From: Deltaproteobacteria bacterium
Lineage (GTDB): Bacteria > Desulfobacterota > Syntrophia > Syntrophales > Smithellaceae
Assembly (NCBI GenBank): GCA_009668925.1
Contig: SBEK01000231.1
Span: 1-5,055 of the forward strand
DNA: 5,055 bases
Direction: 5' to 3'
Below are positions 1 through 5,055 of the stretch, in pieces (the first letter of the stretch is position 1; each line of letters starts with the position of its first letter). The position numbers and the translations under genes are program-made. The notes below the pieces were generated by a model, which did no database searches, was not told where the DNA came from, and saw only the letters and a list, made by a program, of their open reading frames with translations.

Positions 1-830
1 GCCAGAACCTTGTCGACCAGGGCGATCATGCTGCTTTTGTCTTTTTGCAGCGTGCCCACAACGGGCAGATAATTGGAGGCGTGCGTACCGACGAATTTCA
101 GAGGGTCTATGGTAATATTTTCGAAGATCACTTTCATTTCCGCCAGCGTCTCAAACGGATCCAGCAGCTGAAATTCGCCCTTCTGCATCTGACGGTACAG
201 CAAGGTTCCCGGAACCGGCGTCACGGTCAGCGCGGCCAGGTACTGGGGTTTCATCTCGTTTACGATCCGGGCCGTCGCCAGCGCATGGCGTACGGATGCT
301 TCGCCGGGACCGGCCAGTCCCAGCAGAACCATGGCGGATAAATTGATATCCGCTGCCACGAGCCGCTCGCCGGCTTGAAGCATTTCGGCATACCCCACCC
401 CCTTTTTCACTTTCGCCAGCAATTCCTCATCGCCGGTCTCCACGCCAATGTAAGCTTTCGTAAGCCCCGCTTTTCTGAGCGCGCTTAATTCTTGAGGCGA
501 TTTGGCAAGCGTGCTTTGCGGCCCGACGTAGCTGCCGACATGCCTGAGCGATGGAAATGTCGCATAGAGGGTATGGATGAGGCCAAGCAGTGTTTCCGTT
601 TCGATGGCAATCGCATCGCCGTCGCACAGAAAGACTTTTTCCACATCCCCGTAGCGGTTTTTGGCCATGCGGATATCTTCCATAATTTCCGCTGTCTCGC
701 GCACGCGATATTTCTTGTCTTTATACATGCTGCAAAAGGTGCATTGATTGTGGGAGCAACCGATGGTGCATTGAAGCAGATAGCTGTTTGCTTCGCTGAA
801 AGGCCGGAAAATATTTCCTTCGTATCGCAT
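1..830 (-). CDS. Radical SAM protein of unknown function, partial (3' end beyond left edge)
   Basis: Begins at the ATG at 828-830 and stays open to the window edge, giving 276 complete codons; the C-terminus is missing. The N-terminus carries a Cys cluster at C21, C25, C30 and C33 (CTIGCSHNQCTFCSMY), the expected site of a radical SAM [4Fe-4S] cluster, with an aromatic residue before the last Cys. Later motifs fit a radical SAM TIM barrel: a CDGDA strand end (69-73), GVETGDEEL (129-137) and TPVPGTLLY (204-212). A THASNYLP stretch (249-256) near the end resembles one I associate with a group of uncharacterised radical SAM proteins. The protein is likely cytoplasmic and cleaves S-adenosylmethionine reductively; its substrate cannot be read from the sequence. 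The start lies 3 bp after the stop of the upstream gene and has no convincing Shine-Dalgarno of its own, so translational coupling is likely. The next Met (M35) lies inside the Cys motif, which rules out a later start. Family call is confident, function unknown. Confidence 0.92.
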   Translation of the reverse strand, partial: MRYEGNIFRPFSEANSYLLQCTIGCSHNQCTFCSMYKDKKYRVRETAEIMEDIRMAKNRYGDVEKVFLCDGDAIAIETETLLGLIHTLYATFPSLRHVGSYVGPQSTLAKSPQELSALRKAGLTKAYIGVETGDEELLAKVKKGVGYAEMLQAGERLVAADINLSAMVLLGLAGPGEASVRHALATARIVNEMKPQYLAALTVTPVPGTLLYRQMQKGEFQLLDPFETLAEMKVIFENITIDPLKFVGTHASNYLPVVGTLQKDKSSMIALVDKVL

Positions 831-833
831 ATT

Positions 834-1835
834 CTAGAGCAGACGCTCGGCGCCGGCGACCGTCACCGTTGTTTTGATGGTGCCCTGCGGATCCCGCGCA
901 AAAACGATCATAAAAGGGATCCGGCTGTTCGGAATGACCCGCTCGTTGGAATTGTCGCGGCCTTCCGGTTGGGCTAATCTTTTCGCAATTTCTTCTTCGG
1001 ACATATTGGTCAGCTCTTCGTCGGTCAGAACGTTGCCCGCATAGCTCACCTTCTCATCCAGAACAACCGCATAGGCGTCGAGTATTTCGGCTTTAACCAT
1101 GACGCGGGCGATTGAAAAATCCGCTTGATTGACCGCCGTCCCCTCCACGACCCGGATATTGCCCAGGATATAATTATTAACGACCCGCTGCCGGATATCC
1201 TGAAGCTTGACCTGGCCGATCACGGAGGGGCCTCCCGGCTCACGCGAAACTCCGGCATATTTGCGGGCAATCTGAATATAGCGATCGCCCAGCTGCGGGA
1301 AAACGACAAAATAGATGAGAGCCGGAATAATAATGATAACCAGAATCGCAAAAAGGGCAATCTTCCAGGCCCTGCTTTTCTTACGCGGCGGAGGCAAAGC
1401 CGGCGTTTCCTCGGCGCTTTCCTCAAATTCTTCTGGTTCTTCGAGGTTTTCAAAAGCCGGCGACACTTCGATATCCGTAAGGTTCATCCCGGCTTTCTCA
1501 GCTGATCGCGGCTGTTCACGCAATCGGCCGTCCGCCTTCTCCTCCCCGGCCATCACATCCTCTAGAAAATCTTTCACATCCTCATCCGGATTCAGGGAAG
1601 GGCGCGCCGCCCCCGCCGCTTCAAAGGCCAAACGGCCGGTGCGCTTTTCGGAGGGAGGCTCGGGATGGTAAACCGGCGGGGTCTGCAAAGCGGCGGCCGG
1701 ACCAGGCGTTTTGAGCGGATTCTCCTGAAAGAAAACATGCTGGCAGCGGCTGCAGCGCATCCATACCCCGTCGCCTTCCATCTGAGCATCGTCAAAACGG
1801 AATTTCGTCCGGCACTGCTTGCATTGTACAATCAT
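834..1835 (-). CDS. MJ0042-type zinc-ribbon, single-pass membrane protein with DUF3426-like C-terminal domain
   Basis: A 333-aa protein in three parts. Residues 1-38 form a zinc ribbon with paired CxxC motifs (C5/C8 and C28/C31) and the pattern V-CxxC-x-FRFDD typical of MJ0042-type zinc fingers. Residues 40-150 are a low-complexity linker rich in Pro, Ala and Glu, with an acidic run at 131-143. A basic patch (RKKSR, 151-155) precedes one strongly hydrophobic helix at about 157-180, so the zinc ribbon should lie in the cytoplasm and residues 184-333 outside the membrane. That outer part looks like DUF3426: YAGN at 265-268, then a Leu/Glu-rich helix, then IPFMIVF at 306-312. A strong Shine-Dalgarno (AGAGGGAG, 1840-1847) lies 4 bases before the ATG, which overlaps the hpt stop as ATGA. 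The role is not established; sensing or scaffolding between cytoplasm and periplasm is conceivable but unproven. Its tight linkage to a purine-salvage gene is not explained by either domain. Confidence 0.9.
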   Translation of the reverse strand: MIVQCKQCRTKFRFDDAQMEGDGVWMRCSRCQHVFFQENPLKTPGPAAALQTPPVYHPEPPSEKRTGRLAFEAAGAARPSLNPDEDVKDFLEDVMAGEEKADGRLREQPRSAEKAGMNLTDIEVSPAFENLEEPEEFEESAEETPALPPPRKKSRAWKIALFAILVIIIIPALIYFVVFPQLGDRYIQIARKYAGVSREPGGPSVIGQVKLQDIRQRVVNNYILGNIRVVEGTAVNQADFSIARVMVKAEILDAYAVVLDEKVSYAGNVLTDEELTNMSEEEIAKRLAQPEGRDNSNERVIPNSRIPFMIVFARDPQGTIKTTVTVAGAERLL

Positions 1836-2386
1836 TGATCTCCCTCTTTTTTCCCGTTCTCCGGGGTCGGAATCACATAAAGATCGGGCAGGAAACGATA
1901 CTGCTCTCCAAAATCCAGACCATAACCGACAATAAATCCGTCATCCATGGTAAACCCGACATAGTCCGCCTCAAAAGACACTTTTCGCCTCTTGCGCTTG
2001 TCCAGAAATGCGCAGACCTTGATGGACTTCGGCTGTCTGAGCTTTAAGGTATCCATAATATGCCGAAGCGTCAAACCCGTGTCGACGATGTCTTCGATAA
2101 TGAGAACATGCCGGCCCCGCACCTCCAGGTCAACATCCTTGGTAATCACGATGTCGCCCGAACTTTCTGACCCGGCGCCGTAACTGGCGGCGCGGATAAA
2201 ATCCGTCTGACAGGAAACAGACATGGCCCGGACCAGATCCGCCATGAAAATGAACGCCCCTTTGAGGACGCCGATGATCAGGACTTCTTCCCCGGCATAA
2301 TCCCGGGAGATCTCATCGGCCAATTCCTGAACACGCCTGGCAATATCCGACCGGCTAAACAGCATTTCTTTTGTTTTGGCGGACAT
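1832..2386 (-). CDS. hpt: Hypoxanthine phosphoribosyltransferase
   Basis: A 184-aa cytosolic enzyme of purine salvage that joins hypoxanthine (often guanine too) to PRPP, giving IMP or GMP and pyrophosphate. The length matches the bacterial family (about 175-185 aa). Visible motifs, in order: the pyrophosphate-binding loop LKG (41-43), the SYG of the flexible active-site loop (68-70), the PRPP signature VLIIEDIVDTGLTL (94-107) with the acidic pair E98/D99, a Lys at 130 after the CAFLD strand, and the purine-site segment FIVGYGLDFGEQYRFLP (151-167). No key residue appears to be missing. The ATG at 2384-2386 has a GGGAG ribosome site at 2396-2400, 9 bases upstream, which supports this start. 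It is the first gene of a three-gene leftward operon: its TGA overlaps the next ATG by 4 bp. A strong promoter lies directly upstream, and the preceding gene seems to be closed by its own terminator, so hpt is probably expressed independently of it. Confidence 0.97.
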   Translation of the reverse strand: MSAKTKEMLFSRSDIARRVQELADEISRDYAGEEVLIIGVLKGAFIFMADLVRAMSVSCQTDFIRAASYGAGSESSGDIVITKDVDLEVRGRHVLIIEDIVDTGLTLRHIMDTLKLRQPKSIKVCAFLDKRKRRKVSFEADYVGFTMDDGFIVGYGLDFGEQYRFLPDLYVIPTPENGKKEGDQ

Positions 2387-2394
2387 ATCGCTTT

Positions 2395-2400
2395 GCTCCC
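2395..2400 (-). promoter_or_regulatory. Shine-Dalgarno of hpt
   Basis: Read on the minus strand this is GGGAGC. Its GGGAG core ends 9 bases before the hpt ATG and is purine-rich and well placed, which fixes the hpt start at 2386. Confidence 0.7.
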
Positions 2401-2418
2401 AAGTAAAATCGATCGTGG

Positions 2419-2448
2419 ATATTACTCAAGTTTTCTTTTGCCTGTCAA
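2419..2448 (-). promoter_or_regulatory. Sigma70-type promoter for the hpt operon
   Basis: On the minus strand a perfect -35 box TTGACA (2443-2448) is followed after 18 bases by TAATAT (2419-2424, 4 of 6 matches to the -10 consensus). The predicted start near 2412 gives a leader of about 25 bases that includes the hpt ribosome site. The surrounding region is AT-rich compared with the flanking genes. The site lies wholly in the 68-bp gap between the Cys-cluster gene and hpt. Confidence 0.7.
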
Positions 2449-2454
2449 TCAAAA

Positions 2455-3282
2455 TCAAAAAATGGCGCGGTACCGCGCGAGGAAGCGATCCATATGGTTC
2501 CAGATCATGTTCTCCGCGGCCGCGAGTTCATCAGCGCTGTTGAATTCCGACGACAGACTCAGCAAGATGGCGTTAAGCGGCGAAATCTCCCTGCCGAACT
2601 TCTCATAATCAATGTGGCTGATCATGTACTGCGACCCGTCGAAGTAATATTTGCCCAACCGGTTGGTTTCGGCTGAGCGGAAAGGCCACGTTGTTTTCCA
2701 CTGAAAATAACCCAGTGCAAGATCCGCCAGTTCCTGATGATCGAAGACCTCAGGCTTCAGCTCCTCGCCCAGCCGGTCGGCAATCAAACGGAAATAGGTA
2801 ACGACCAGGTCGATGTCGGTCAGACACAATCCGTAAAGATACCAGTCATCGATGATTCTTAACAAAATGAGCTGCTGGGTGCGGGGGATAAAATGGTGGC
2901 TGGGGCACAAATGGCCGGCGCAGACGTCGCGGCCGTAAAAGGATCCCGTCCGCATGTCAACGCCGTTGTTCTGCATCGGGTGAACAAGGCATCCCACCTT
3001 CCTTTCACTCCCATCCAGAAAACCGAGATATTCGCAGCAGTAAATGACCTCATACCGCTTGCGGAAATCTTCCGCGGCAAACGTCGCCTCCGCGTAACGC
3101 GGGATATCGTCCGGTGACTGGACCATTTCCTGATAGCGCTTCGTCCGGGCGCGCAGCCTTGCCGTCAGCGCTTCGCGCGAGCTGTCCACGTAATTGTAAA
3201 GACCGCAGCAGGCTCCGCAGGATTTTCCGGCATCCGGCTGACATAAAACCATTATTTCGGAAGACGACGCTGTTGTATTCAT
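2455..3282 (-). CDS. YkgJ-like cysteine-cluster protein (putative Zn/Fe-chelating domain)
   Basis: A 275-aa soluble protein with no signal peptide or membrane helix. The N-terminal half carries ten Cys in all: C14, the group C22/C25/C26 (SCGACCGLYN), the pair C82/C83, C98, C121, C126 and C153. The CGxCC start and the later CxxxxCP step (121-127, followed by SHH) resemble YkgJ-type proteins, which carry Cys clusters thought to bind zinc or an iron-sulfur centre. The C-terminal half (about 135-275) has few Cys, is predicted helical and is rich in aromatic residues; I do not recognise it. The ATG at 3280-3282 has GGGAG at 3296-3300, 13 bases upstream, somewhat far; ATG codon 11 is an alternative but has no ribosome site. 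The gene has its own promoter (3372-3400), and its last codons appear to form a terminator, so it may be monocistronic. The function is not known, and the family call rests on the Cys pattern alone. Confidence 0.8.
   Translation of the reverse strand: MNTTASSSEIMVLCQPDAGKSCGACCGLYNYVDSSREALTARLRARTKRYQEMVQSPDDIPRYAEATFAAEDFRKRYEVIYCCEYLGFLDGSERKVGCLVHPMQNNGVDMRTGSFYGRDVCAGHLCPSHHFIPRTQQLILLRIIDDWYLYGLCLTDIDLVVTYFRLIADRLGEELKPEVFDHQELADLALGYFQWKTTWPFRSAETNRLGKYYFDGSQYMISHIDYEKFGREISPLNAILLSLSSEFNSADELAAAENMIWNHMDRFLARYRAIF
2457..2478 (-). terminator. Intrinsic terminator inside the 3' end of the Cys-cluster gene
   Basis: On the minus strand a perfect 14-bp palindrome, GCGCGGTACCGCGC (2465-2478), is followed by CA and six T (2457-2462). 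As RNA it gives a five-pair all-GC stem with a GUAC loop and then a U tract, which is the form of a rho-independent terminator. The stem encodes residues near the C-terminus (A-R-Y-R-A) and the T tract encodes Ile-Phe plus the first base of the TGA stop. The stem is short, so efficiency is uncertain. The hpt promoter starts 9 bp further on. Confidence 0.6.
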
Positions 3283-3297
3283 ACCGATGATTATTCT

Positions 3298-3313
3298 CCC
3301 GGGATGCCCCGGG
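3298..3313 (-). promoter_or_regulatory. GC-rich hairpin covering the ribosome site of the Cys-cluster gene
   Basis: On the minus strand CCCGGG (3308-3313), a GCAT loop and CCCGGG (3298-3303) can form a six-pair all-GC stem. The 3' arm supplies the GGG of the GGGAG ribosome site (3296-3300), so folding would hide it. CCCGGG is itself self-complementary, so other pairings are possible. The structure is seen in the sequence; control of translation is an inference. Confidence 0.4.
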
Positions 3314-3371
3314 GCGCTCCGGAATCCGTCACCCGTTTATTTGCCGAGGCAAGAGGGTGGAGACCGGGCAC

Positions 3372-3400
3372 CTTATAGAAGGATTGGCATTGCAGGTCAA
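3372..3400 (-). promoter_or_regulatory. Sigma70-type promoter for the Cys-cluster gene
   Basis: On the minus strand TTGACC (3395-3400, five of six matches) is followed after the ideal 17 bases by TATAAG (3372-3377, five of six). The predicted start near 3365 gives a leader of about 83 bases containing a GC-rich hairpin. This is the best-scoring promoter by eye in the window. Confidence 0.72.
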
Positions 3401-3418
3401 GAATAAAAATGCTATGAC
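3390..3418 (+). promoter_or_regulatory. Candidate extended -10 promoter for the rightward genes
   Basis: A weak -35 (TTGCAG, 3390-3395), a 17-base spacer and TATGAC (3413-3418) preceded by TGC, so the -10 has the extended TGn form. The predicted start near 3425 coincides with the first base of a 9-bp inverted repeat and leaves a leader of about 84 bases before the ATG at 3509. The boxes match consensus only moderately. The position, opposite and overlapping the leftward promoter, supports the call. Confidence 0.4.
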
Positions 3419-3424
3419 CACACC

Positions 3425-3472
3425 GCCCTTCCGGGGAGCCTGTCTGGTCCATCCGGGGCGAAACGGAAGGGC
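3425..3472 (+). repeat. Inverted repeat in the leader of the rightward genes
   Basis: GCCCTTCCG (3425-3433) and CGGAAGGGC (3464-3472) are perfect 9-bp inverted copies separated by 30 bases. In the rightward transcript they could pair into a long-loop stem starting about at the 5' end. No T tract follows (the next bases are CGGCGGCAAATAAAT), so it is not a typical terminator. It may be a protein-binding site, an mRNA-stabilising structure or chance in GC-rich DNA. Confidence 0.4.
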
Positions 3473-3508
3473 CGGCGGCAAATAAATATCAGGAAACCCA
3501 GAATATCC

Positions 3509-3910
3509 ATGGAACGAATCGAAACCATCGACCTGCCAAACGGCCTCGTCCTCACGATCGACGATCTAACCCGGCGTATTGCCGCGGACACCGTGAAAGT
3601 CGAAGTGTGCTTTCAGATAAAGATCGATGTTCTGGAATCTTTTTTCGCCGAGGCTTCCGACTACCGGAAACTGACCGGAATCTTTGGCGAGCAATTGACC
3701 TATGAGCACAAACTGGAGCGGTCTTTTGTCGCCGATGCTGATTGCGCATCCGTCCGCAGCGAGCTCTTGGACACGTTTAAGAAGAACTCCCTGAATTATC
3801 TTTCATCGCCCAATTTCGCACGGAAAATGACCTTGTCCATTCTGCGGGACATAAAACAAAACCCCTTCAAATACCAGGCGGCTCCCCCTCCTCCGGCAAA
3901 GGCAACGTAA
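3509..3910 (+). CDS. Conserved-looking hypothetical protein, 133 aa
   Basis: A small, probably cytoplasmic protein with no signal peptide, membrane helix or metal-binding motif. The N-terminal 35 residues look like beta strands with alternating hydrophobic positions (LPNGLVLTIDDLTRRIAADT, then VKVEVCFQIKI). The middle and C-terminal parts are helical and charged, followed by a short tail with Pro and Ala runs (124-133). It has only two Cys (C34 and C79) and no catalytic signature that I recognise. The ATG at 3509 is the first possible start: no in-frame ATG, GTG or TTG is usable between it and the candidate promoter. The nearest ribosome-site-like element is AGGA at 3491-3494, 14 bases away, so initiation may be weak. 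It lies 36 bp before the radical SAM gene on the same strand and is probably co-transcribed, which suggests a linked role. I cannot assign a function. Reading frame, codon use and position make it a real gene rather than a chance frame. Confidence 0.8.
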   Translation: MERIETIDLPNGLVLTIDDLTRRIAADTVKVEVCFQIKIDVLESFFAEASDYRKLTGIFGEQLTYEHKLERSFVADADCASVRSELLDTFKKNSLNYLSSPNFARKMTLSILRDIKQNPFKYQAAPPPPAKAT

Positions 3911-3946
3911 CCCGGGCGCGCAAAAACACGAAACGGAAAAATAATC

Positions 3947-5055
3947 ATGACCCGAGAGACCATCGAGGCGCTGTTGTCCGGCGCCGAAAAGCCCAGCCGC
4001 TATATCGGCGCGGAAGTGAACGCCATTCGTAAAGACGCACCCGATGTGCGCTTTTTACTGGCTTTCCCCGACACCTATGAAGTGGGTATGTCGCATCTGG
4101 GGCTGCAGATCCTGTATGCCGTCCTGAACGCCCTTCCCGGGGTTTGTGCCGAACGGTGCTTTGCACCGTGGCCCGACCGGGAAGCCGGGCTGCGCCTTCG
4201 CCATCTTCCTCTCACGGCGCTCGAATCCGGAAGCCCGCTTCTCGATTTTGATTGCGTCGGTTTTTCCCTGCAATATGAACTGTCCTATACCAATATGCTG
4301 AGCATGCTCGACCTGGGAGGCATTCCGCTCCGATCGGCCGAGCGTCTCGACCGTCACCCCCTCATCATCGCCGGCGGCCCCTGCACGTTCAATCCCGCGC
4401 CTCTTTCCGCTTTCGTCGACGCTTTCGTCATCGGTGAGGGCGAAGAAGCCGTTCGCGAAATATCTACCGCCGTCGCCGCCGCGAAAAAACAAAAGACGCC
4501 CCGCGCCGGATTGCTGGCGGCGCTTTCGGCCATTGACGGGGTCTACGTCCCCGCCGTGCACGGAAAGCATACCCGGATCACCAAAAGGAAGCCGATCGAT
4601 ATCAACCTCTGGCCTCATCCTGTGGCGCCCGTCGTGCCGCTCATGCAAACCGTTCACGACCGGATCGTCCTGGAAATCGCCCGGGGCTGCACCCGCGGCT
4701 GCCGTTTCTGCCAGGCGGGCATGCTGTGGCGCCCCTACCGCGAAAGAAGCGCCCGGCTGATTGCGGAGATGGCCGACCAGGCGCTCGCCTCGACCGGCCA
4801 TGACGAAATCTCGCTTTTGGCGCTGAGTTCCGGAGACTACAGCTTAATCGAGCCGCTCATGCAAAATCTCATGCAAAAGCATTGCGGAGAAAGAGTCGCC
4901 CTCGCACTGCCGTCCTTGCGCGTCGAGACGCTCGGCGAGACGCTGATCGAAGAAATCAAGCGCACGCGTAAGACCAGTTTCACCCTGGCGCCGGAAGCGG
5001 GAACGGATAAAATGCGCCGGGTGATCAACAAAGGCAACACCGCCCAGGATTTGCT
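3947..5055 (+). CDS. Large radical SAM protein, TIGR03960-like, partial (3' end beyond right edge)
   Basis: Open from the ATG at 3947 to the edge: 369 complete codons. Residues about 15-180 form an N-terminal domain like the B12-binding-type region of COG1032 radical SAM proteins, with FPDTYEVGMSHLGLQILY (40-57), IIAGGPCTFNPAP (140-152) and VIGEGEEAV (161-169). The usual cobalamin-ligand motif DxHxxG is not seen. The radical SAM core starts near 236 with a canonical CX3CX2C (C248, C252, C255) in EIARGCTRGCRFCQAG, which should bind a [4Fe-4S] cluster and S-adenosylmethionine. SLLALSSGDY (289-298), LPSLRVETL (321-329) and FTLAPEAGTDKMRRVINKG (345-363) match the pattern I know from the family annotated as TIGR03960. 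Full-length members run to roughly 580 residues or more and are often fused or adjacent to a DUF2344 (TIGR03936) partner, so a third or more is missing. GGAA at 3935-3938, 8 bases upstream, serves as the ribosome site. The reaction is uncharacterised. Confidence 0.92.
   Translation, partial: MTRETIEALLSGAEKPSRYIGAEVNAIRKDAPDVRFLLAFPDTYEVGMSHLGLQILYAVLNALPGVCAERCFAPWPDREAGLRLRHLPLTALESGSPLLDFDCVGFSLQYELSYTNMLSMLDLGGIPLRSAERLDRHPLIIAGGPCTFNPAPLSAFVDAFVIGEGEEAVREISTAVAAAKKQKTPRAGLLAALSAIDGVYVPAVHGKHTRITKRKPIDINLWPHPVAPVVPLMQTVHDRIVLEIARGCTRGCRFCQAGMLWRPYRERSARLIAEMADQALASTGHDEISLLALSSGDYSLIEPLMQNLMQKHCGERVALALPSLRVETLGETLIEEIKRTRKTSFTLAPEAGTDKMRRVINKGNTAQDL

Noticed and set aside
492..977. 161-codon plus-strand open frame across the junction of the left-edge radical SAM gene and the zinc-ribbon gene
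   Set aside because: It is antisense to two well-supported genes, has no recognisable motif and has no promoter or ribosome site.
1125..1671. Plus-strand open frames opposite the zinc-ribbon gene
   Set aside because: They mirror the transmembrane and low-complexity linker codons of the real gene, overlap one another in different frames and lack start signals.
3414..3485. 23-codon plus-strand frame (ATG to TAA) in the leader of the 133-aa gene, a possible leader peptide
   Set aside because: Its ATG lies inside the candidate -10 box, upstream of the predicted transcript start, with no ribosome site and no regulatory codon run.
3911..3946. Possible promoter or terminator between the 133-aa gene and the right-edge radical SAM gene
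   Set aside because: The 36-bp gap has no hairpin followed by T and no -35/-10 pair; it contains only a weak ribosome site, so co-transcription is the simpler reading.
4055..4801. 248-codon minus-strand open frame opposite the right-edge radical SAM gene
   Set aside because: It lies wholly antisense to a gene with clear motifs, its translation is low-complexity (Gly, Arg, Asp-rich) with no domain, and it has no ribosome site. It is a shadow of GC-rich coding DNA.
1..5055. Mobile element, CRISPR array, tRNA/rRNA or defence island
   Set aside because: No transposase or integrase motifs, no direct-repeat array, no RNA-gene-like fold and no shift in composition were seen; all long frames are explained by the six genes.

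Overview
The window holds six protein-coding genes in two divergent blocks and reads as ordinary chromosomal DNA. Base composition is moderately GC-rich, and no gene stands out from its neighbours by codon or base use. Gene content suggests a Desulfobacterota (delta-proteobacterial) or similar Gram-negative anaerobe: two uncharacterised radical SAM proteins, a zinc-ribbon/DUF3426 membrane protein and a Cys-rich YkgJ-like protein. Taxonomy is an inference from gene families, not from a marker gene.

Left block (minus strand, about 3282 down to the left edge). Transcription starts at a good sigma70-type promoter at 3372-3400 and reads a Cys-cluster protein (2455-3282). That gene ends in an apparent intrinsic terminator built into its last codons. 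A second strong promoter (2419-2448) follows at once and drives hpt (hypoxanthine phosphoribosyltransferase). The zinc-ribbon/DUF3426 membrane protein follows with an ATGA overlap, and 3 bp further on comes a radical SAM enzyme cut by the left edge. The last three genes form a tight, probably translationally coupled operon.

Right block (plus strand, 3509 to the right edge). It holds a 133-aa protein of unknown function and, 36 bp later, a large radical SAM protein that resembles the family annotated as TIGR03960, cut by the right edge after 369 residues. A candidate forward promoter at 3390-3418 overlaps the leftward promoter back to back, so the two blocks may compete for RNA polymerase. Both leaders contain inverted repeats.

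The purine-salvage role of hpt is clear. The other five genes have recognisable domains or none, and no assigned function. There is no sign of mobile elements, CRISPR, RNA genes, phage or a defence system. The most notable points are the terminator/promoter hand-over between the Cys-cluster gene and hpt, the overlapping divergent promoters with structured leaders, and the non-canonical cysteine spacing in the left-edge radical SAM protein.
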